Of a DNA stretch of 5,292 nt, positions 1 to 5,292 are shown piece by piece. The notes below the pieces were generated by a model that saw only the letters and a list, made by a program, of their open reading frames with translations, was not told where the DNA came from and ran no database searches. The translations under genes and the position numbers were made by a program. Source of the DNA: Cytophagaceae bacterium (GTDB lineage: Bacteria > Bacteroidota > Bacteroidia > Cytophagales > Flexibacteraceae); the NCBI GenBank assembly GCA_947464365.1, contig CANHWS010000240.1, positions 1-5,292 on the forward strand. Direction: 5' to 3'. Numbering within the stretch: the stretch's first letter is position 1; every line of letters begins with the position of its first letter.

Positions 1-1806
1 ACCAATCAGCGTTCCTTGACAAATCGATAAGTGCTCTAGCAGCTCCGACTGGGCAATTTTTTCGATCCGGTCCTTGAGCCATAAGTTAGCCAGACCACCA
101 CGTTGGTCATCATCCGGGCTACCGATTTTACCTACTGCACGCTCCGCCAGGACAAACCTGATCCAGGACAAGATATAGTTCCGGACCAAGGCCGAGCAAG
201 ACTCAAACCGCCTTACGAATTCCTGAATCTTAGGCTGATCGAATCTTGGTAGCCCGAGCTCCGGGTTGGCCAAGGCCTTGAAGTCAAGTAGATCAAGGAC
301 TTGTTCATTATTGGTTGCTTTTGCTAGCTCCAGCTCTAGCCAGACCAAGTTGTTGCGTGTTGCAATCACCTCATGCAATTGATTAGGCGCTCCCTCTCGT
401 TGCCCAAACCAAACCTTCTTGATCGGCATTGGCTCGTTCGAATACAACAGCTTAACATTGCCCTCAGTCTGCCTGATACCATAAGCAGATTTCAGCATCA
501 AATGGTAGAGGACCGCCTGAGCATAATGATCCTGCTTCATAGGGGCATTAAAGGCCTTCGAACTCCCTGATTTAAGCTCGACCACATCATAGACATGGAT
601 CCTATCCGCTTCGTCTACCTTTTGGTCAGTACGATCGTGTAACAGATCCAGACGACCCTGCACCCCAAACAAAGGCGAAACGAAGGTTGGTTCCAGCATC
701 GCATTTTTACGTTGGATCTGAGGTTCAGTTTCACGAATTGCGCTATTATTTATGTCCGACAAAAAACCATCCGCTATCACTTGTCGGATTCTGGCCGCAT
801 GTTTGTCCAGCTCAGCAAATATTTCAGCTACACTAGGCTCCTTGGCCATCGTGGCAGGCACCTGACTCAGATAGGCCAAATCCAGCCCATATAACCCGAA
901 ATATTCATCTTGTTTGAAAACCTCGAGGTCAAAAGTGCCATCTTTTGCCGAGATCATTTTGTCCAGCAGCTGGTTGACATAATTACCCAAGACCATGTAT
1001 CCATTGGCGCCACGAGGCTCTTCCCATCGCTTGATCTGGTGAACTTGCGGCGGTAGCTTATGTCCTGTTGCGTAGGCAGTCGCAACAGTGGTTACGTCCA
1101 TCAAATAGTCTGGTTCGTACACCACATACTCTGGCCATAGCAGCCCGTCTCGGTATTCAACCTCCACCAAACAAACATTCATCCCAGCGGCCAACCACTT
1201 GTTAAGCTCTAGGAATGCAGTGGGGATCATAGCCGTGTGAAGGGTACTGCCATTAATAGGCTCACTGGTCTCGACATGAAGCTGACGTGCCAACAAGGTG
1301 GTGCTCACGATATAAGCCTTTACATAGTCTAGCTCGCGTACGACAACATCTGAGGCCTTGCCTAGTAGATCTGCCATTTCGGGACCCGAACCAACCTGCT
1401 GAAACCCAAGATTATCTAGCCCCCGTTCGGCCATTGTGGGGTCCGGCAGCTCATCTGGTGACAGACCATAAAAGGCTTGCAAAACGCTAGATAGGTTCGC
1501 TACATGTTTGAGGTAGGAAGTGTAGGAAATATTTGCATTCTCATGTGAGATATTATTTGCTAGCTTCCTGAATTGATGTAGATAATCAGCATGTTCAGCC
1601 GATATGATACCTTGGTGCTTCGTCTTATTGATAAAGTCTAATACGGTCCCTTTACCGATGGATCTGCCCGCCAAACCACGTAACCAAAGCTCCGCCCAGG
1701 TCCTTAGCTCTCGCATCTTAGCCTTAGTGCTGTATTGCTTGTGTGAGACTATTTGACGAAAATTACGTAATACATCTTCTTTCGTTTGCTGTTGGGAGAG
1801 AGACAT
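1..1806 (-). CDS. Dna2-like nuclease(-helicase), N-terminal 602 residues (partial, C-terminus beyond window)
   Basis: Seen: an uninterrupted minus-strand frame begins at the ATG at 1806-1804 and is still open at base 1. An in-frame stop lies upstream at 1863-1861, with no other ATG between. Residues about 25-110 form a helical domain resembling DUF4145, with the stretch FRKLANNISHE (R80, N84, H88). Residues about 365-440 carry the RecB/Cas4-type PD-(D/E)XK nuclease signature: GRLD with D387, VELKSG with E410 and K412, and QAVLY with Q430 and Y434. Residues about 110-360 are an unassigned middle region containing EPDYLMDV. Only three cysteines are visible (C212, C537, C596) and no C-x2-C pair, so a Dna2/AddB-type iron-sulfur cluster is not supported here. 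Inference: by resemblance to remembered Bacteroidota proteins, the missing C-terminus is probably a superfamily 1 helicase, making this a cytoplasmic DNA-processing enzyme for repair or defence. A stand-alone nuclease remains possible. The nuclease call is firm; the helicase call is moderate. No Shine-Dalgarno precedes the start. The gene follows sbcC on the same strand after 177 bp. Confidence 0.82.
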   Translation of the reverse strand, partial: MSLSQQQTKEDVLRNFRQIVSHKQYSTKAKMRELRTWAELWLRGLAGRSIGKGTVLDFINKTKHQGIISAEHADYLHQFRKLANNISHENANISYTSYLKHVANLSSVLQAFYGLSPDELPDPTMAERGLDNLGFQQVGSGPEMADLLGKASDVVVRELDYVKAYIVSTTLLARQLHVETSEPINGSTLHTAMIPTAFLELNKWLAAGMNVCLVEVEYRDGLLWPEYVVYEPDYLMDVTTVATAYATGHKLPPQVHQIKRWEEPRGANGYMVLGNYVNQLLDKMISAKDGTFDLEVFKQDEYFGLYGLDLAYLSQVPATMAKEPSVAEIFAELDKHAARIRQVIADGFLSDINNSAIRETEPQIQRKNAMLEPTFVSPLFGVQGRLDLLHDRTDQKVDEADRIHVYDVVELKSGSSKAFNAPMKQDHYAQAVLYHLMLKSAYGIRQTEGNVKLLYSNEPMPIKKVWFGQREGAPNQLHEVIATRNNLVWLELELAKATNNEQVLDLLDFKALANPELGLPRFDQPKIQEFVRRFESCSALVRNYILSWIRFVLAERAVGKIGSPDDDQRGGLANLWLKDRIEKIAQSELLEHLSICQGTLIG

Positions 1807-1875
1807 CGTGTGACTAGGTAGGCTTGGCTGATTGATAGGACTGGAAATAAAACTTGGAAATCAAGGATTATTTGG

Positions 1876-1900
1876 GATAAAAAATAACCTAATGCAGGTT
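1876..1900 (-). terminator. candidate weak intrinsic terminator downstream of sbcC
   Basis: Reading the minus strand, a perfect 5-bp stem (AACCT, 1900-1896, pairing with AGGTT, 1890-1886) with a 5-base loop is followed by the T-rich tract ATTTTTTAT. It lies 84-108 bp past the sbcC stop. The stem has only two G-C pairs, so termination would be weak. It could instead be a 5' leader hairpin of the following gene. Confidence 0.35.
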
Positions 1901-1905
1901 TTCGA

Positions 1906-1930
1906 CCTCAATATAATAACATTATTGAGG
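1906..1930. repeat. 8-bp perfect inverted repeat (hairpin or operator dyad)
   Basis: CCTCAATA at 1906-1913 is exactly complementary to TATTGAGG at 1923-1930, with a 9-base AT-only-plus-one-C loop. On the minus strand it is followed by TCGAAAACC rather than a T-run, so it is not a canonical terminator on its own. It lies about 100 bp before the start of the Dna2-like gene. It could be an operator, part of a compound terminator with the smaller hairpin at 1886-1900, or an mRNA-stabilising hairpin at the 3' end of the sbcC transcript. Confidence 0.5.
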
Positions 1931-1950
1931 GGACAAGCACGGACTTTTAC

Positions 1951-1971
1951 TTATCTCAAACAGTTGAGTAA
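1951..1971 (-). repeat. short imperfect hairpin just after the sbcC stop
   Basis: On the minus strand TTA-CTCAA, a CTGT loop, then TTGAG-A-TAA gives an 8-bp stem with a single bulged A (base 1954). It begins 13 bases past the sbcC stop codon. The following sequence, GTAAAAGTCC, has no U-tract, so it is more likely an mRNA 3'-end hairpin or a protein-binding dyad than a terminator. It shares the CTCAA/TTGAG half-sites with the dyad at 1906-1930. Confidence 0.3.
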
Positions 1972-1983
1972 CTTTACCTAATC

Positions 1984-4900
1984 CTATACAATCTTAACAT
2001 TGCTACCTTTTTCAGGATCATTGATCACAACAAGGCTGACATCTAGCAGTTGTTTCAGCTCCTCCACATGGGAGATGATGCCAACTACCTTGCCCTGATC
2101 GCGCAGGTCATGCAAGGTCGCCACCACATCATTGAGGGCATCACGGTCTTGGGTGCCGAACCCTTCGTCTAGGAAGAAGAACTGGTTCTCACCATTCGCA
2201 ATTAGCTCGCTAAGGGCCAAGGCAAGGCAAAGAGCCGCTTGGAAAGTCTGGCCACCACTCAGGGTCCGGACAGGACGTTGTTTGCCCCCGTTTAGGTGGT
2301 CCCTGACATAAAAATCAGTTTTGTCGTCGATCTCGAGCGACAACTGGTTACGGGTCAGGACCTTAAAGCGTTGATTGGCCGCATAGACCACATCCCGCAA
2401 GAAGATACCACTGATATAGTTGACAAATCCACGTCCCCTAAACAGCATATCAAGCCGTTTGATGTTATCCTGGCGCAGGCCAAGGCTTTGCGCTTTGCCT
2501 TCCAGAACGGCACGACGAGCAAGCACAGATTTTGCCGTCGTGAGCCTTTCCTGAATTGTAGCTACCTCAGCCATTAGCCGATCGGTTTCATGCTTGAGCT
2601 CAGCAACCGCAAGCCTCAGCAGGCTATGCTGTTCAGCATCATAAGGAGCGCCTTGCAGCTGGCGTTCCAGCTCCAGCAATTGTCCTTGCGTTTCGACCAA
2701 TTTGCTTTTGTAGGCATCATAATCTGCGGCAATATGCTCGTAGTTGATAAATCGACCTAATAAGGCCTCTGCCTCCGACTGTGACGAAAAGCCCTGCGCA
2801 TTGAGGTTTTTAGTGAGCAGAACCTGTAGCCTAGATAGCTCCGTTCCGATCTCAGCCATTTGTTTACCGTTAGCTTGTAAGCTGGTTTCGGTAGCCTTCT
2901 GCCGAAGGGCCAACTGCTGCGCTAGGTTGCTGAGCTTGGTATGGCTTGCCTCAAGCTCTTGGCGTTTGCTGACCAAATTTTGCCAACTAGCCTGCAAGGT
3001 ATTGCTGGTTTCTTGCCGCCAATTCTGGATCTCAAGGCCGTCGATTTGGGACGTGAGCAGATCCAGTTGGGCTTTTTGTGCAGCAGCTTCTTGCTTTTTG
3101 CTTGATAACAACTCTTGCCCCTTGTCTATACGGGCTTGGAGTTGCGCTATGCTAGCCTCGGTGCTCGTGAGGTCTAGCCTGATCTGGGTCAAAGCCACCT
3201 TGTCTTGCTCTAGTTGCCGCAAGGCGATACTAAAGGCCGTCCGATCATCTGCTTGATAACCTTGCCAAACAAAACCTACTTGATGTGCATCTTTCTGTGC
3301 CTGTACATCAGCAATCCGCTCTTTGACTGGTTTGTATTTGGCCACCACGGTTGCGAGGGTGTGCTGTCGCCTTTCCCAATCTGTCTGGAGGCTGGCGAGA
3401 GCTTGTAGCGCCTTTTTACCAGTAGTAAGGGCTGATTTCGCATCTTCAAGGACCTCCGATAGGTTACCGTCAGCCAAGGGTGCGGGATGCTCTAACGCGC
3501 CACAAAGTGGACAGGGCTGGCCATCCTCAAGGGTGTGGGCCATGCCCGCAAGCTGCTGCTGGACAGCCAACTGACGCACCAAGGCATCTTTTTCGTCGAG
3601 CCGCTCGCTAAGCACCTGATGGGCTTGTTCCCAGTCAGGGGCCGCAGGGTCAATGCCCGCCACTGCAAATTGGCTACTCCCCTTCAGCGCCTTGATTCCT
3701 TTGTTAATCTCACCAACCTCTAGGTCTATGACATTCCAGTCCGCTTGCAGGACCGCCATCTGCCTGTTGAGGTCATCTTCGCGCTGATACCAAGCACCAA
3801 TTGCGACTAGGTCAGCAGCACCATCCGCTACCTTCTGAAGCCGAACAGCATCTGCCTGCTGGACAATTAGGGCACTTTCTAGTGTCTTTTTTTGGTTGAC
3901 ACAATCTGTAATGCCTACCTCATACTTCGTTATCTCATTACTAATCAGGGACGAAGCACCCGATAGTTGATGCCACTGAATCGCTTGTTTGATGGCCTCA
4001 GCCTGTTTGGTAAGCTGCTCCCGAGCCTCGTACGCTGGCAATATTTCGGCCAGCTGTTGACCATTTGTCTGGATTTCTAGCACAAGGCGGTTGAGCTCCG
4101 CCTCGAAGTTGACCCTATCTTGGCTCAACTTGTTTTGATGCAATGTCGTCCGTTGGAGATCATCCAGGATCGGGCGTAAGGCCTGCCCAGCCCTTTCGTA
4201 CCTTCTTGCCTCTTGGTAGGCAGCCTCATGGCTAGCATGTTCGGCTGTGAGCCGCTCAAACTGCAATAACGTTTGCTTATGTCTACGGTCAACCTGCTCC
4301 TGATTATCCAGTAGGGCAAGTGCGGCACCACGGTCTTGCAAGGCAACTTGCTTGGTACCTAGGTCTTGTTTCCGAATGCTTAGGTCCTGCTCCAAGCCTT
4401 GGATAACGGTGGCATCAGCCTCCCCAATCGAAGCCAGCTGTCCGATCACGAATTGATATTCCTGATCTGTTTTATCGCGCAGGGTCTTGACCTTGTCCGA
4501 GAGGTTAAACCGCTCAAGCTTAAAAAGATTCTCCATCATCGAACCTCGCTCAGCACCCTTCAGCGTCAGAAACTCCTGAAACTTACCTTGGGGGATAATC
4601 GTGGTCCGTCTGAAATTATCAGCTGTGATACCCAGAATATCAGTGGCAAGCGTCTTGACTTCGCGCCCCTTGTCCGAAAGTGGCAGCCATTGCCCGTTTA
4701 CCTTCTTCGCTGCTTTATGATGATAGACGGTCGCTGCACGATCAAGATCTCCTTTGGCACGGGTATACTTCAGCTCGAATAGATAATCTGCCCCTTGTTG
4801 GCAAAACTCAAACTCAATCCACATCTCAGTAGCCGACAGGTTCACCATCGATGATAAATTGGTCGATCCTAGCCTTTCGCTCTCGCCGAACAGAGCCAAC

Positions 4901-5046
4901 GTGATTGCCTCAAGGATGGTGCTTTTGCCACTGCCTGTTGCGCCAAAAATACCGAATAGCTGGGCATCAACTAGCGTCCTAAAGTCGATACTAACGGCTT
5001 GTTTATAGCTATGTAATCCTTTGAATCTGAGCGAAATTGGTAGCAT
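1984..5046 (-). CDS. sbcC: SbcC, Rad50-like ATPase subunit of the SbcCD exonuclease
   Basis: This is the ATPase and DNA-tethering subunit of the SbcCD (Mre11-Rad50) nuclease, which cleaves hairpins and processes blocked or broken double-strand ends in the cytoplasm. Seen: the 1020 residues are a normal length for the family. The N-terminal ATPase lobe has Walker A GATGSGKST at 35-43 (K41) and a Q-loop at Q153 in IIPQGKF. A long coiled-coil arm of about residues 180-505 leads to a zinc hook CPLC at C512-C515, almost exactly central, and a return arm follows to about 850. The C-terminal lobe has the signature LSGGQ at 929-933, Walker B FFFLDE with D960 and catalytic E961, D-loop GFGTQD, and switch H993. 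No key residue is missing. The ATG at 5046 places the first beta strand (MLPISLRFKGL) right at the start, as in Bacteroidota homologues; no Shine-Dalgarno is visible. It follows sbcD after 65 bp and is probably co-transcribed with it. The stop is TAG. Confidence 0.97.
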   Translation of the reverse strand: MLPISLRFKGLHSYKQAVSIDFRTLVDAQLFGIFGATGSGKSTILEAITLALFGESERLGSTNLSSMVNLSATEMWIEFEFCQQGADYLFELKYTRAKGDLDRAATVYHHKAAKKVNGQWLPLSDKGREVKTLATDILGITADNFRRTTIIPQGKFQEFLTLKGAERGSMMENLFKLERFNLSDKVKTLRDKTDQEYQFVIGQLASIGEADATVIQGLEQDLSIRKQDLGTKQVALQDRGAALALLDNQEQVDRRHKQTLLQFERLTAEHASHEAAYQEARRYERAGQALRPILDDLQRTTLHQNKLSQDRVNFEAELNRLVLEIQTNGQQLAEILPAYEAREQLTKQAEAIKQAIQWHQLSGASSLISNEITKYEVGITDCVNQKKTLESALIVQQADAVRLQKVADGAADLVAIGAWYQREDDLNRQMAVLQADWNVIDLEVGEINKGIKALKGSSQFAVAGIDPAAPDWEQAHQVLSERLDEKDALVRQLAVQQQLAGMAHTLEDGQPCPLCGALEHPAPLADGNLSEVLEDAKSALTTGKKALQALASLQTDWERRQHTLATVVAKYKPVKERIADVQAQKDAHQVGFVWQGYQADDRTAFSIALRQLEQDKVALTQIRLDLTSTEASIAQLQARIDKGQELLSSKKQEAAAQKAQLDLLTSQIDGLEIQNWRQETSNTLQASWQNLVSKRQELEASHTKLSNLAQQLALRQKATETSLQANGKQMAEIGTELSRLQVLLTKNLNAQGFSSQSEAEALLGRFINYEHIAADYDAYKSKLVETQGQLLELERQLQGAPYDAEQHSLLRLAVAELKHETDRLMAEVATIQERLTTAKSVLARRAVLEGKAQSLGLRQDNIKRLDMLFRGRGFVNYISGIFLRDVVYAANQRFKVLTRNQLSLEIDDKTDFYVRDHLNGGKQRPVRTLSGGQTFQAALCLALALSELIANGENQFFFLDEGFGTQDRDALNDVVATLHDLRDQGKVVGIISHVEELKQLLDVSLVVINDPEKGSNVKIV

Positions 5047-5111
5047 ATCTTAGTGGAGTAGGGTCGGGTTATAATAGATTGATTGTGGATGCAGTGACTT
5101 TGTTTCGAGAG

Positions 5112-5292
5112 CTAGGCTTGGTCCTCATCTTGGGCCACTAGCTCGTCAAAAAGGGCCAGAAGCTCAGGGTTGGGTTCTTGCTGATTAACCGACTTGTAAT
5201 AGTCACGGAAGAGGGCACCAATGTCTAGTCCACTTTCTGCCAAAATTCTGTTAAGGCGCAGGTGGTTATCGCTGCCATCTACTTCATCTTCG
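5112..5292 (-). CDS. sbcD: SbcD, Mre11-like nuclease subunit, C-terminal 59 codons (partial)
   Basis: A minus-strand frame is open from the window edge to a TAG stop at 5114-5112 and encodes 59 residues. The segment GLDIGALFRDYYKSV followed by NPELLALFDELV matches the usual SbcD C-terminal pattern, a 'P/D-x-x-LFxxYY' helix followed about 14 residues later by an 'ELLxLFxEL' helix. In SbcD this C-terminal region forms helices that bind the base of the SbcC coiled coil. The catalytic metallophosphoesterase domain would lie outside the window, so the manganese-dependent nuclease role is inferred from family and position. Directly preceding sbcC on the same strand is the conserved sbcD-sbcC order, which strongly supports the call. 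The tail is acidic (AQDEDQA). Confidence 0.85.
   Translation of the reverse strand, partial: EDEVDGSDNHLRLNRILAESGLDIGALFRDYYKSVNQQEPNPELLALFDELVAQDEDQA

Noticed and set aside
373..1490. Three short plus-strand open frames of 60-67 codons
   Set aside because: They are antisense to the nuclease gene, whose minus-strand frame is open without interruption over 602 codons and carries the nuclease motifs.
1807..1983. A small gene or RNA gene in the spacer
   Set aside because: No open frame of useful length and no tRNA-like cloverleaf was seen. Stops are frequent, and only small dyads and a T-tract are present.
2296..2577. A 93-codon plus-strand open frame
   Set aside because: It lies antisense to the C-terminal part of sbcC just before the LSGGQ region; no independent coding evidence.
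2744..3256. A 170-codon plus-strand open frame
   Set aside because: It is fully antisense to the coiled-coil part of sbcC. Its serine-, cysteine- and leucine-rich composition is what the complement of Q/A/L/K/E-rich coiled-coil codons yields, and no domain is recognisable.
3214..3723. Three overlapping short plus-strand open frames around the zinc-hook region
   Set aside because: All are antisense to sbcC, overlap one another in different frames, and show no family resemblance.
4125..4346. A 73-codon minus-strand open frame in another frame within sbcC
   Set aside because: It is nested in the sbcC coiled coil, whose own frame is clearly coding.
4399..4782. A 127-codon plus-strand open frame
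   Set aside because: It is antisense to the conserved N-terminal ATPase lobe of sbcC; no recognisable domain or start signal.

Overview
The window reads as chromosomal DNA from a member of the Bacteroidota, probably a Sphingobacteriia- or Cytophagia-like lineage. The main evidence is the SbcC protein: its N-terminus (MLPISLRFKGL, then an LFGIFG block before Walker A), its LSGGQTFQ signature and its FFFLDEGFGTQD Walker B/D-loop resemble SbcC of that phylum. The starts also lack Shine-Dalgarno sequences, as is common there. This assignment comes from recognition, not a search. Every gene seen lies on the minus strand, so the biological order runs from high to low coordinates.

In transcriptional order: (1) 5292-5112, the last 59 codons of sbcD, the Mre11-type nuclease subunit, cut by the window edge; (2) a 65-bp gap; (3) 5046-1984, a complete 1020-residue sbcC, the Rad50-like ATPase with Walker A, Q-loop, central CPLC zinc hook, ABC signature, Walker B, D-loop and switch histidine all intact; (4) a 177-bp AT-rich spacer, 1983-1807, holding three small dyads and a T-tract, read as a tentative terminator and/or regulatory region; (5) 1806-1, the first 602 codons of a large protein that runs off the window. 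This last protein has a DUF4145-like helical N-terminus and a PD-(D/E)XK nuclease domain of the RecB/Cas4/Dna2 kind. By resemblance to remembered Bacteroidota proteins it probably continues into a superfamily 1 (Dna2/NAM7-like) helicase, but that part is not visible.

SbcCD opens hairpins and processes protein-blocked or broken DNA ends. A Dna2-like nuclease-helicase would process the resulting single strands. The order Mre11-Rad50-nuclease/helicase therefore looks like a DNA-end resection neighbourhood, functionally reminiscent of eukaryotic MRN plus DNA2 and archaeal Mre11-Rad50-HerA-NurA. The spacer may separate sbcCD and the third gene into two transcription units. No RNA gene, CRISPR array, insertion sequence or attachment site was seen, and no stretch over 300 bp lacks a gene.
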